From Streptomyces virginiae (lineage in GTDB: Bacteria; Actinomycetota; Actinomycetes; Streptomycetales; Streptomycetaceae): 64,000 nt of DNA. Under the pieces are notes generated by a model, which was not told the origin of the DNA, searched no databases, and saw nothing but the letters and a program-made list of their open reading frames with translations. Positions within the stretch are counted from its first letter, which is position 1, and the number at the start of each line of letters is the position of its first letter. The position numbers and the translations under genes are program-made. The stretch covers positions 372,001 to 436,000 of the forward strand of contig NZ_JOAK01000002.1 of the NCBI RefSeq assembly GCF_000720455.1. Direction: 5' to 3'. Positions 33,972 through 43,028 of the stretch are shown piece by piece.

Positions 33972-34484
33972 TCAGACCAGGCGCTTCTCGAACCAGTGCT
34001 CCGCATACGGGCCGGAGTTGTACGCGGGTATCTCCGCGTAGCCGTGACGCGCATACAACGCGCGGGCCTCCACGAGGTCCGACCGGGTGTCCAGCCGGAT
34101 CCGCTCGGCGCCCAACGCACGGCTCTGCGCCTCCAGGGCGCCGAGCAGGGCCGCCCCGCCGCCGGTACCGCGGGCGCGCCGGTCCACGTACACCCTGGTG
34201 AGCTCGGCGGTCACGGGGTCGAGCAGGCGGATGCCGCCGCACGCCAGTGCCTCGCCGTCGAGGCGGCCGACGAGGAACTGGCCCGTCGGCGGTTCCAGCC
34301 CGTCGTCCGGGAAGTCCAGCAGCCCCTGGTCGATCTCGGGCTCGGTGACCTCGCGTTTCCAGTACCGGCCGGCGACCTCGGCGTAGTAGGCGCGGCGCAG
34401 CCGCGTGGCGTCGCCCGTGCTGAACGCTTCGGGGGACACGGCCCAGGTGGGTGATGGTGTGCGGTGTTCGCTGTGAGTGCTCAT
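33972..34484 (-). CDS. GNAT family N-acetyltransferase
   Basis: A 170-residue acetyltransferase. The acetyl-CoA loop is VYVDRRARGTGGGAALLGAL (motif A, R-x-x-G-x-G/A with Gly-rich loop), followed by IRLDTRSDLVEARALYARHGY (motif B) and the C-terminal PAYNSGPYAEHWFEKRL. The acceptor substrate is unknown; such small GNATs often acetylate amines or antibiotics. ATG 34484 (MSTHSEHRT) lacks an obvious ribosome site; longer frames have shadow-like sequence. It converges on the MFS gene. Confidence 0.9.
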   Translation of the reverse strand: MSTHSEHRTPSPTWAVSPEAFSTGDATRLRRAYYAEVAGRYWKREVTEPEIDQGLLDFPDDGLEPPTGQFLVGRLDGEALACGGIRLLDPVTAELTRVYVDRRARGTGGGAALLGALEAQSRALGAERIRLDTRSDLVEARALYARHGYAEIPAYNSGPYAEHWFEKRLV

Positions 34485-34591
34485 GGCGTCATTGTGGAGT
34501 CCGCGGGCGATCTCCCGCGTGGAATATCCACATTGGCGGGCTGATGATAGGAAAAACGGCAATTCCGCATACCCGGAGGGTGTGAAACGCC

Positions 34592-34987
34592 ATGGCAGAG
34601 CATCCGGACTGTGCCCTGATCCGCCGCGGCTACGAGGCCTTCGGCAACGGCGACATGGAGGCGATGGCCGCGCTCATGACCGCCGACGTCATCCACCACG
34701 TGCCCGGCAACAACCCCATGTCCGGACACCACAAGGGCCGGGACCAGGTCCTCGACTTCTACCGCCGCCTCGGCGAGGAGACGAAGGGCACCTTCCAGGT
34801 GCACCTGGAATCCGTGCTCGCGGACGGCCGGGGGCACGTGATGAGCTTCCACACGGCGCGCGGTGACCGCGGCGACCGCGGCATTGAGATCCGCGAAGGA
34901 CTCTTCTTCACGATCGTCGGCCACAAGATCACCGACATCGACCAGTGCACCGCGGACATCGACGAGGAAGACGCCTTCTGGAGCTGA
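34592..34987 (+). CDS. SnoaL-like / NTF2-fold protein
   Basis: A 131-residue cone-shaped alpha+beta protein of the SnoaL/NTF2 superfamily: LIRRGYEAFGNGDMEAMAALM is the usual first helices, DVIHHVPGNNPMSGHHKGRDQVLDFYRRL follows, and HVMSFHTARGDRGD then GHKITDIDQCTADIDEEDAFW end the barrel. Family members are cyclases, hydrolases or ligand-binding proteins; many Streptomyces singletons are untested. ATG 34592 has GGAGG about nine bases upstream. It is divergent from the GNAT gene over 107 A/T-richer bases with likely promoters. Confidence 0.85.
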   Translation: MAEHPDCALIRRGYEAFGNGDMEAMAALMTADVIHHVPGNNPMSGHHKGRDQVLDFYRRLGEETKGTFQVHLESVLADGRGHVMSFHTARGDRGDRGIEIREGLFFTIVGHKITDIDQCTADIDEEDAFWS

Positions 34988-35022
34988 TCGAACCCGGGCA
35001 CACGGCCCCACGGCCCCGGCCC

Positions 35023-35086
35023 CACGAACCGCCAGACCCACGAACCGCCAGACCCACGAACCGACAGGCCTACGCACCGCCAGACC
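35023..35086. repeat. four tandem copies of a 16-bp unit
   Basis: CACGAACCGCCAGACC occurs twice exactly (35023-35038 and 35039-35054), followed by CACGAACCGACAGGCC and TACGCACCGCCAGACC. The array lies in the 184-base gap between the convergent SnoaL-like and monooxygenase genes. Confidence 0.85.
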
Positions 35087-35171
35087 CAGGACCCCGGGAC
35101 ACCCGCCCGGGGTCCGGTCCGCGCGCAGCGCCCGGAACGCAGCGAGCGAGCCGCGAGCCGCGCTCCGCGCG

Positions 35172-35513
35172 TCAGGCCTTCTTCGGCGCCGCCTGCTGCA
35201 CGACCTCGAACGACCACACCGTCGACGCCGAGGCCGCCGGCTTCGGCCGCTCCGCGCCCGCCACGCCGCCCTCGCCGCCGCCACCCTGGTGAGCGGCCTT
35301 CATCGGCCCCTCCATCCATGCCTGGAAGTCCTCCTCCGAACGCCACCGCGTGTAGACGAGGTACTGGTCGGTGCCCTCCACGGGGCGCAGCAGTTCGAAC
35401 CACTCGAAGCCGTCCGAGCTCTCCACCGCCCCGGCGCGCGAGGCGAAGCGCCGCTCCAGGACCTCCCGCTGCTCGGCGGGAACCGTCAGTGCGTTGATCT
35501 TCACGATGCTCAT
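35172..35513 (-). CDS. antibiotic biosynthesis monooxygenase (ABM) domain protein
   Basis: A 113-residue ABM dimeric ferredoxin-like protein: MSIVKINALTVPAEQREVLE, then FEWFELLRPVEGTDQYLVYTRW with SEEDFQAW, the core typical of small heme-degrading or quinol monooxygenases (YgiN/IsdG/HmoA superfamily). The Trp/Phe-rich FEWFELLRPV stretch fits the HmoA-like branch. ATG 35513 is preferred over ATG 35522 because relatives start MSIVKIN. A C-terminal Ala-rich tail (VQQAAPKKA) follows. Regulation and substrate are not visible. It is divergent from the GT87/PAP2 gene. Confidence 0.85.
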   Translation of the reverse strand: MSIVKINALTVPAEQREVLERRFASRAGAVESSDGFEWFELLRPVEGTDQYLVYTRWRSEEDFQAWMEGPMKAAHQGGGGEGGVAGAERPKPAASASTVWSFEVVQQAAPKKA

Positions 35514-35620
35514 GGGAGCCATCCTAGGGATCCCGTGGGGGATATCGTCGTGCGGGTAATGGAGCGCGGCAGCCAGGCGAAGTCGGGGTTGCGGTCAACA
35601 CGGCGGGAGGCCGGCGAGGC

Positions 35621-37699
35621 GTGGCTAACGCGGCAGAGCACAGCACAGCGGACGGACATGCCGGGGTCATAGGCGGTAACAGCAGGCTCGGCGCGGCGCG
35701 TCTCCTCCTGTGGGCCCTGGCCGGTGCGCTCGCCGTCAGACAGGCCGTCGCGGTGCTGCGCGTGCCACCCGCCGAGTGGCTGGGCGGATTCCACCTCCCC
35801 GGCAGCCTCCCTGGTTCGGGCGGCGGTTCCGGCGGCGGCGCGGTCGCATCCGTCTACGACGTCGGGCAGTTCGCCGGGACCCCCTTCGCCGGGCTGGTCC
35901 TCAAGCCGCTCGTCGGTCTCGCCGCCCCCTCCCTGGAGGTCGCCTGGACCTGCGTGACGCTGCTGTTCGTCGCCGCCATCGGGCTCGTCGCCGCCCGCGG
36001 CCTGCCCGACCCCGTGCCACGCCGCACCGCGCTGCTCGCCGCGCCCGTCCTGACGGCCCTGATGATGGTCTCGCTGCCCGTCCGGGAGGCCGCCTCACCC
36101 GGCCGGACCGCGGTCGTTCCCGTGTTGCTGGTGCTCCTGGCCGTCTTCCGCGTCCCCGGCGACCGGCCCGCGGGCTTCCTCGTCGGCCTGGCCGCCGCGC
36201 TCCAGCCGGCCCTGCTGCTCTTCGCCCCGCTGCTGTGGCTGACCGGACGCCGCCCCGCCGCGCGGACCGCCGCCGTGACCTTCGCCGCCGTCACCGCGCT
36301 GTCGTGGGCGGCCCTGCCGCGCGACTCCTGGACGTACTGGGTGCACCACCTGGCCGGCACGGGCCTCGGCGGGGCTCCCGACGGCCTCGCCAACCAGTCC
36401 GTGCACGGCGCGCTGCTGCGCCTCGGCCTGACCGGCCCGGTCGAGGTCCTGCTGTACGCCGCCCTCGCGGGTCTCATCGTCTGGTTCGGCCTGCGCCGCG
36501 CGGTCCGCTACGCCCGTGACGGCCAGCTGCTGCTCGCCGTCGCCGTCACCGGCTGCGTGGCCGTCGCCGTGTCCCCGACCGGCTGGCGCCACCAGCTGCT
36601 GTGGGTGCTGCTCGCCGTCGCCGGCAAGGTCGGCAAGCGAGCCGCCGACCGCCGGGTGTGGCCGGTGGCCGTCGTCCTCGCCATGACCCTGCCGAGCGCG
36701 GTGCTGCTGCCGAACCTGACCGCGCTGGCCCCCGTACGCGACAACGTGCTGCTGCTCACCGCGGTCGCCGCGGCCTGCGCGGTGCCGTTCCTGCCGCGCT
36801 CGTCCCCGTACTGGCGGGACCCCGTACCGACGGACTACGGGCGGCCGGCGCAGGCCCGCTGGTCGCGCGTGCCGCTGCTGCCGTTCTGGCGGCGCGTGCT
36901 GTCCCGCCCCAACCTCCTGCTGGAACTGCTCCTGATAAGGGTCGGCTACTCGCTCTACTCCCACATCCGGGCCGCCGCCCCCACCAGCCGCTCCCTCGCC
37001 GAGGGCAACGGCAGTCAGATCCTGGGGATCGAGCGGGCGCTGGGCATCGACATCGAGCACGCCGTGAACCACGCCGTGGTGGACACGCCCTGGCTGGAGG
37101 CCTTCTTCAACTTCTACTACACCTCCTTCCACTTCGTGGTGCCGCTGACGATCCTGGCGGTCCTGTACTGGCGGCGCCCCGGCGACTACCGCTGGGCCCG
37201 CGCCTCCCTGGGCCTGGCCACCGTCCTCGCCCTCGCCGGTTTCTGGCTCTACCCGCTCGCCCCGCCGCGCCTGATGCCGGGCCTCGGCTTCGTCGACACC
37301 GTGCACGGCCCGCAGGACCTGGCCAACCCGTCGTACGGGGCCATGACGGCGATCTCCAACCAGTACGCGGCGATGCCCTCGCTGCACTTCGGCTGGTCGC
37401 TGTGGTGCGGGATCGTGATCGTGGTGCTGGCCCCGAAGGGCTGGCAGAAGCTGCTGGGGGCCCTGCACCCGCTGATCACGGTGTGCGCGATCGTCGCCAC
37501 CGCCAACCACTGGGTGCTGGACGCGGTCGGCGGAGCGGCCGTCGTCATCGCCGGTTTCGGGCTCGTCCACGTGCTGTCCGGGCCGCGCGGCCTGCACACG
37601 AGCCTTCCGGCGCAGCGCGGTGACGGCGCGGACCGGGAGGCGCCCGTCCCGCCCGACAGGGCACCCGCCGCCCAGCCCGTCGCGGGGTCGCGCCCCTGA
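35621..37699 (+). CDS. bifunctional GT87 / PAP2 (inositol-phosphoryl-transferase-like) membrane protein
   Basis: A 692-residue polytopic membrane protein with two modules. Residues ~20-400 resemble the GT87/DUF2029 glycosyltransferase family (long helices with YDVGQFAGTPFAGLVLKPLV replacing the usual short-motif loop). Residues ~420-665 are a PAP2 superfamily phosphatase/transferase: AMPSLHFGWSLW (PSxH active-site loop) and ANHWVLDAVGG (H-x3-D catalytic loop), as in Aur1-type enzymes. The combination may build a lipid-linked sugar. GTG 35621 follows GGGAGG. No neighbour points to a pathway. Confidence 0.88.
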   Translation: MANAAEHSTADGHAGVIGGNSRLGAARLLLWALAGALAVRQAVAVLRVPPAEWLGGFHLPGSLPGSGGGSGGGAVASVYDVGQFAGTPFAGLVLKPLVGLAAPSLEVAWTCVTLLFVAAIGLVAARGLPDPVPRRTALLAAPVLTALMMVSLPVREAASPGRTAVVPVLLVLLAVFRVPGDRPAGFLVGLAAALQPALLLFAPLLWLTGRRPAARTAAVTFAAVTALSWAALPRDSWTYWVHHLAGTGLGGAPDGLANQSVHGALLRLGLTGPVEVLLYAALAGLIVWFGLRRAVRYARDGQLLLAVAVTGCVAVAVSPTGWRHQLLWVLLAVAGKVGKRAADRRVWPVAVVLAMTLPSAVLLPNLTALAPVRDNVLLLTAVAAACAVPFLPRSSPYWRDPVPTDYGRPAQARWSRVPLLPFWRRVLSRPNLLLELLLIRVGYSLYSHIRAAAPTSRSLAEGNGSQILGIERALGIDIEHAVNHAVVDTPWLEAFFNFYYTSFHFVVPLTILAVLYWRRPGDYRWARASLGLATVLALAGFWLYPLAPPRLMPGLGFVDTVHGPQDLANPSYGAMTAISNQYAAMPSLHFGWSLWCGIVIVVLAPKGWQKLLGALHPLITVCAIVATANHWVLDAVGGAAVVIAGFGLVHVLSGPRGLHTSLPAQRGDGADREAPVPPDRAPAAQPVAGSRP

Positions 37700-37721
37700 G
37701 GGGTGTCCGGCGGGTGTCCCG

Positions 37722-38663
37722 TCAGCCTCCGCCGCGCCGTCTGCGCAGCAGCGAGCGCAGCGGTCCCGGGCTCTCGTACCCGACCCGCCGGGCGACCGCC
37801 GCCAGGGGCAGGTCCGTGGTGCGCAGCAGGTGTTCGGCCTGCTCCACCCGCAGGTCCTGCACCAGTCCGACCGGGGTGCGGCCGAGGGTACGGGCGACCG
37901 CGCGCTGCAGGGTGCGCTCGCTGACGCCGAGATCACGGGCCGCGTCCGCGATCGGCGCCGGCTCGGCGAGGCGGGCTCGCGCCCACTGCTCGAAGGCGGC
38001 GACGAGCGGGTCGTGGCGGGCCAGCGCGCTGGGGATCGCGTACGCGGCCTGCGAGGCCCGGTCGTCGACGACGAGGTAGCGGCGGACCAGGTCCGCGAGG
38101 GCGGGGCTGCGCGTGCCGACGATCGACAGGGCCAGGTCGAGGTGGCCGAACGCGGCGCCCGCCGTGGTCACCCCGCCGGAGCTGACGACCATGCGCGTCT
38201 CCTCCAGCGTGACCCGGCGGTAGCGGTCCCGGAAGAGGGGGGCCAGCCACCAGCTGGTCGTCGCCCGCTGCCCGTCCAGCACCCCTGCCTCGGCGAGCAG
38301 GAACGTTCCGGTGCAGGAGGTGGCGAGCGGGGTGCCGCGCTCGCGCGCCTGCGCCAGGAGCCGGCGGGCCGGGCGGTACGCGGCCGACGCGACCGCCTCG
38401 ACCAGGGCCTCCGGGCGGCGTTCCGTCAACGCGGGCACTACCAGCAGGTCCGCGTCCCCGGCCGCGGCGGCCGGCGCGGTGTCGATGCGGTGGCCGAGCC
38501 CGGTGCGGACCCGGCGCCGCACGCCCACCGTCACGATGTCGAAGGCGGGCGGTGGGGCTCCGGCCACTCGGCGGCGCAGCGCGTCGGCCGTGTGCAGCAC
38601 GTCCAGGACGGCCGAGATGCCCGAGTCGAAGACCCCGTCGAGGGCCAGTACGGCGACTTTCAC
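37722..38663 (-). CDS. GlxA-type AraC family regulator with DJ-1/PfpI domain
   Basis: 313 residues. The N-terminal two thirds are a DJ-1/PfpI-like domain (VAVLALDGVFDSGISAVLDVL ... LATSCTGTFLLAEAGVLDG), which normally senses a small molecule; the nucleophile elbow is SCTGT. The C-terminus is an AraC double helix-turn-helix: PIADAARDLGVSERTLQRAV and LPLAAVARRVGYESPGPLRSL. GTG 38663 has GGAG five bases upstream. It is divergent from the PaaI thioesterase with 108 bases between them, so it probably controls that gene or itself. Confidence 0.9.
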   Translation of the reverse strand: MKVAVLALDGVFDSGISAVLDVLHTADALRRRVAGAPPPAFDIVTVGVRRRVRTGLGHRIDTAPAAAAGDADLLVVPALTERRPEALVEAVASAAYRPARRLLAQARERGTPLATSCTGTFLLAEAGVLDGQRATTSWWLAPLFRDRYRRVTLEETRMVVSSGGVTTAGAAFGHLDLALSIVGTRSPALADLVRRYLVVDDRASQAAYAIPSALARHDPLVAAFEQWARARLAEPAPIADAARDLGVSERTLQRAVARTLGRTPVGLVQDLRVEQAEHLLRTTDLPLAAVARRVGYESPGPLRSLLRRRRGGG

Positions 38664-38771
38664 CGCTCCAAGGTAGCGCTGCCCGGTCCCGCCCGGGCTG
38701 TCGGAATCGGTACGGAAGCTGCCGGATCCGACACTCCCGGTCCGGCCGGGGACGCCCCTAGGGTCGTTGCC

Positions 38772-39287
38772 ATGACCACGTATGACACCAGTGCCCCGGT
38801 CCGCAGCCGTACGCACACCTGGCAGCCGCGGCCGGACATGACCCCGGAGATCCTCGGCATGAGCGGCCTGGAGATCCTCCGGGCGAGCCTGAAGGGCGAA
38901 CTGCCGGGCGCGTCGATGATGAGCACCCTGGGCTTCCGGCTCACCGAGGCCGCCGAGGGCGTCGCCGTCTTCGAGGGCGACCCCGGCGACCACCTGCTCA
39001 ACCCCATGGGGACGGTGCACGGCGGCTTCCTGGCCACCCTGCTCGACTCGGCGCTCGGCTCGGCCGTGATGACCCTGCTCCCGGCGGGCACCGCCTACAC
39101 CACGGTGCAGCTGGGGGTGCACATGATCCGGCCGGTCATGGCGGACACCCCCACCCTGCGCTGCGAGGGCACCGCCCTGCACGTGGGCCGGACCACCGCC
39201 ACCGCCGAGGCCCGGGTCACGGGCACGCACGACGGCAAGCTGTACGCCCACGCCACCACGACCTGCGCGATCCTGCGCGCGCGCTGA
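38772..39287 (+). CDS. PaaI-type hotdog-fold thioesterase
   Basis: A 171-residue hotdog-fold acyl-CoA thioesterase. The active-site helix motif is LNPMGTVHGGFLATLLDSAL (H-G-G with catalytic Asp) followed by YTTVQLGVHMIRPV and a C-terminal strand VGRTTATAEARV. It hydrolyses phenylacetyl-CoA-like or aromatic thioesters in the family; the substrate here is unknown. The first ~45 residues (MTTYDTSAPVRSRTHTWQPR) are an N-terminal extension of the core. ATG 38772 has a weak ribosome site. It is divergent from the GlxA-type regulator, which likely controls it. Confidence 0.88.
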   Translation: MTTYDTSAPVRSRTHTWQPRPDMTPEILGMSGLEILRASLKGELPGASMMSTLGFRLTEAAEGVAVFEGDPGDHLLNPMGTVHGGFLATLLDSALGSAVMTLLPAGTAYTTVQLGVHMIRPVMADTPTLRCEGTALHVGRTTATAEARVTGTHDGKLYAHATTTCAILRAR

Positions 39288-39319
39288 CCCGGCCGCCGGG
39301 TCGCGCCGGGCGCGGACCG

Positions 39320-39357
39320 AAGGGGCGCCGGGGGCACACCATGCCCCGGCGCCCCTT
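39320..39357 (+). terminator. terminator of the PaaI thioesterase gene
   Basis: AAGGGGCGCCGGGG (39320-39333) pairs perfectly with CCCCGGCGCCCCTT (39344-39357): a 14-bp stem with a 10-base loop. Confidence 0.9.
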
Positions 39358-39451
39358 CGGCCGGATCGTCGCTGTGAGTAAGGGTCACCCCGTTCGGGCG
39401 GGTCCGCCACTCGAACGGCGGGTCAGGCGCGACCGGTCAGGGGCGACCAGC

Positions 39452-39495
39452 GGACGGCAGGGGCCGGGGCGTGGGAGGAGCGGCCCCTGCCGTCC
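39452..39495 (-). terminator. terminator of the P450 gene
   Basis: GGACGGCAGGGGCC (39452-39465) pairs perfectly with GGCCCCTGCCGTCC (39482-39495), 12 bases after the P450 stop. Confidence 0.9.
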
Positions 39496-39506
39496 TGGGT
39501 CACGGG

Positions 39507-40751
39507 TCAGCCGTGGCTGACCCGGAGTTCCTTGATGCCGTTGAGCCAGGCCGCCCGCAGGCGGCGCGGGTCCTCCCCGGCCATCCGCAGGTCGGGCAGC
39601 GCATCGGCCAGGGCGTTGAAGATCAGGTCGATCTCCATCACGGCGAGGGACTTGCCGAGGCAGAAGTGCGGGCCGCCGCCGCCGAAGCCCAGGTGCGGGT
39701 TCGGGTCGCGGGTGATGTCGAAGACGTCCGGGTCCTCGAAGACCTCGGGGTCGTGGTTGGCGGAGGAGTAGAACATCCCCACCCGGTCGCCCGCCTTGAT
39801 CTTCTGGCCGCCCAGCTCGGTGTCCTGGGTGGCGGTGCGTTGGAAGGACACCACCGGGGTGGCCCAGCGGACGATCTCCTCCGCGGCGGTGGAGGGCCGG
39901 GTCGCCTTGTACAGCTCCCACTGCTCGGGGTGGGTGAGGAAGGCGTGCATGCCGTGGCTGATGGCGTTGCGGGTGGTCTCGTTGCCGGCGACGGCCAGCA
40001 GCAGCACGAAGAAGCCGAACTCGTCGGAGCCGAGGTTGCCCTGGCCCTCGGCCGCCACCAGCTGGGTGACGATGTCCTGGGCGGGGCACTCCTTGCGCTG
40101 CGCGGACAGGTTCATCGCGTAACCGATGAGCTCCATGGCGGCGTTGGAGCCGACCTCGGCCGTGATCGCGTACTCCGGGTCGTCGTAGGCGATCATCTTG
40201 TTCGACCAGTCGAAGATCTTGGCGCGGTCCTTCTGCGGTACGCCGATCAGCTCGGCGATCGCCTGGAGCGGAAGCTCGCACGCCACCTGGGTGACGAAGT
40301 CGAAGCTGCCGTCGGCGGCCGCGGCCGAGGCCTCCTCGACGATCTTCCGGGCCCGGTCGCGCAGGGCCTCCTCCAGGCCGCGGATGGCCCGCGGGGTGAA
40401 GCCGCGCTGCACGATCTGGCGTACGCGGGAGTGTTCCGGAGGGTCCATGTTCAGCATGATCAGGCGCTGGGCATCAATGGCATCACGCTGGATGTGCTCG
40501 TTGAAGCGGATGATCGCGGTGTTGGTGGTCGAGGAGAACAGCTCGGGGTGCGTGGAGACGTACTTGACGTCCGCGTGCCGGGTCACGGCCCAGTAGCCCT
40601 CGTCGTCGAAACCGGTGACCCCCCGCCGCTGCGGGCACCACCACACGGGTGCGGTCTGCCGCAGCTGCGCGAACTCCGGGTACGGAACCCGGCTTTGGAG
40701 CAGGTCGGGGTCGGTGGCGTCGAAGCCGTCGGGGAGCGCGGGGCAGGACAT
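39507..40751 (-). CDS. CYP125-like cytochrome P450
   Basis: A 414-residue class I P450. Heme loop FGGGGPHFCLG with Cys at about 364, oxygen-activation helix AGNETTR (255-261) and EEIVR (291-295) are intact. The heme motif FGGGGPHFCLGKSLA and the run NMDPPEHSRVRQIVQRGFTP are very close to CYP125 (sterol C26/C27-hydroxylase). The KstR-type operator at 40799-40812 and the FadA5-like thiolase gene across the shared promoter support a sterol or long-side-chain steroid substrate. It needs electrons from a ferredoxin; the 3Fe-4S ferredoxin at 51889 is the obvious candidate. ATG 40751. A strong terminator follows. Confidence 0.88.
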   Translation of the reverse strand: MSCPALPDGFDATDPDLLQSRVPYPEFAQLRQTAPVWWCPQRRGVTGFDDEGYWAVTRHADVKYVSTHPELFSSTTNTAIIRFNEHIQRDAIDAQRLIMLNMDPPEHSRVRQIVQRGFTPRAIRGLEEALRDRARKIVEEASAAAADGSFDFVTQVACELPLQAIAELIGVPQKDRAKIFDWSNKMIAYDDPEYAITAEVGSNAAMELIGYAMNLSAQRKECPAQDIVTQLVAAEGQGNLGSDEFGFFVLLLAVAGNETTRNAISHGMHAFLTHPEQWELYKATRPSTAAEEIVRWATPVVSFQRTATQDTELGGQKIKAGDRVGMFYSSANHDPEVFEDPDVFDITRDPNPHLGFGGGGPHFCLGKSLAVMEIDLIFNALADALPDLRMAGEDPRRLRAAWLNGIKELRVSHG

Positions 40752-40798
40752 CGGGCAACTCCAAAGTCTGACGGACCATCAGAAGTTGGCTCGAAGGT

Positions 40799-40812
40799 AG
40801 TAACGAGTTCTA
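40799..40812. promoter_or_regulatory. KstR-type operator upstream of the P450 gene (site A)
   Basis: AGTAACGAGTTCTA matches TNNAACNNGTTNNA at seven of eight fixed positions. It is 47 bases upstream of the P450 start. Confidence 0.7.
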
Positions 40813-40915
40813 GAAGTGACAAGGGTCGGGGCGCCAACTGTTGCGTGTGGAATCCGTGCAGGCCGCGTGCAAGACCCTTGCGTGCCGGGGTCCCAGGTCA
40901 TAAGACTGCGGATAG

Positions 40916-42163
<1,248 letters not shown>

Positions 42164-42223
42164 CCGCGCACGCGCGCACACCCCCCGCGCGCAGGCGCCC
42201 GCGATCCCGTGGGATGGGATGCA

Positions 42224-42269
42224 GAAGGCCCCGGGGCCGGACCTGGGGAGGCCGGCCACCGGGGCCTTC
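42224..42269 (+). terminator. terminator of the thiolase gene
   Basis: GAAGGCCCCGG (42224-42234) pairs perfectly with CCGGGGCCTTC (42259-42269), with a second internal stem GGCCGG...CCGGCC. Confidence 0.85.
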
Positions 42270-42277
42270 GAATGTCT

Positions 42278-42306
42278 TGCTGCTGCTGCTGCTACTGCTA
42301 CTGCTA
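42278..42306. repeat. TGC/TAC trinucleotide repeat
   Basis: About nine consecutive triplets of TGC with two TAC variants lie between the thiolase terminator and the muralytic enzyme gene. Probably a slippage product. Confidence 0.7.
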
Positions 42307-42334
42307 CCGCTCCTGCGACAGCGGGTGCGGCGGC

Positions 42335-42739
42335 TTAGTACCAGTGGTTGGCCTGCCAGAAGTTCCAGGCGCCGACCGGGCTGCCGTAGCGCTCGTTCAT
42401 GTAGTCCAGGCCCCACTTGATCTGGGTGGCCGGGTTGGTCTTCCAGTCGGCGCCCGCGGAGGCCATCTTCGACCCCGGCAGGGCCTGGACCAGGCCGTAC
42501 GCGCCGGAGGAGGCGTTCGTCGCGGAGGGGTTCCAGCCGCTCTCGTGCGAGACGATCTTGTCGAAGGCCGCGAACTGCGCCGGGTCCTTGATCATCTGCT
42601 GGGCGATCGCCTTCGCACCCGCCGGAGCAGCCTGCGCGGGAACCGCGGCAAGCATGGAACCGGCAACGCCCAGGGCGAGGACGGAACCGACGAGGGTCTT
42701 CTTGGAAGCGGCGATGCGGCGGATGACAGCGTTGGACAC
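42335..42739 (-). CDS. secreted transglycosylase (SLT/lysozyme-like domain)
   Basis: A 134-residue exported muralytic enzyme. Signal peptide ASKKTLVGSVLALGVAGSML, cleavage after AQAA (about residue 38). The short catalytic domain has FDKIVSHESGWNPSATNASSGAYG, with Glu in HESGW as catalytic acid, then GLVQALPGSKMAS and IKWGLDYMNERYGSPVGAW near the end, typical of SLT-type domains in small Streptomyces proteins; it lacks a LysM domain. GTG 42739 is chosen because GGAAGG lies eight bases before. The long leader (42740-42880) is strongly structured. Confidence 0.88.
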   Translation of the reverse strand: MSNAVIRRIAASKKTLVGSVLALGVAGSMLAAVPAQAAPAGAKAIAQQMIKDPAQFAAFDKIVSHESGWNPSATNASSGAYGLVQALPGSKMASAGADWKTNPATQIKWGLDYMNERYGSPVGAWNFWQANHWY

Positions 42740-42790
42740 GGATGAACCTTCCGAAGGGGACAAGGGCGGTCGCGGGCATGCCGAGGACAT

Positions 42791-42847
42791 GCGTGAGCCA
42801 CTCACGCGAAGGAGAGGGGTTCGTCGGCGGCGGGTGAAGTAACCCCT
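42791..42847 (-). promoter_or_regulatory. structured leader hairpins upstream of the transglycosylase gene
   Basis: GCGTGAG-CCA-CTCACGC (42791-42807) is a perfect 7-bp hairpin, and AGGGGTT (42815-42821) pairs with AACCCCT (42841-42847), in the 5' leader of the gene. I recognise no known riboswitch; the c-di-AMP (ydaO) signature is absent. Confidence 0.5.
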
Positions 42848-43028
42848 GCCGCCTTGCGACTCATCCAGTTCTACAGACGCTCCGGTGCCCTGGCAAAGGC
42901 CCCGCCTACTAGCCCCCCCCCGCACATGCGGGCCCATCGAACCCCCCGAACCGGACGAACAGGCCCTTGTCGGCCGCCTTGAGGTCTACTACCAGCCCTC
43001 GTATGTGACCTGCGTCCTGTGGGCCGCC

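Noticed and set aside
31503..34454. 983-codon plus-strand frame covering the MFS gene in another frame
   Set aside because: Arg/Pro/His-rich composition, shadow of the MFS gene.
42278..42306. CRISPR-like or regulatory repeat
   Set aside because: Simple trinucleotide run without spacers; probably slippage.
42740..42900. c-di-AMP (ydaO) riboswitch upstream of the transglycosylase gene
   Set aside because: The conserved ydaO boxes (such as GACAGCTAACCTCG) are not present, although the leader is structured.
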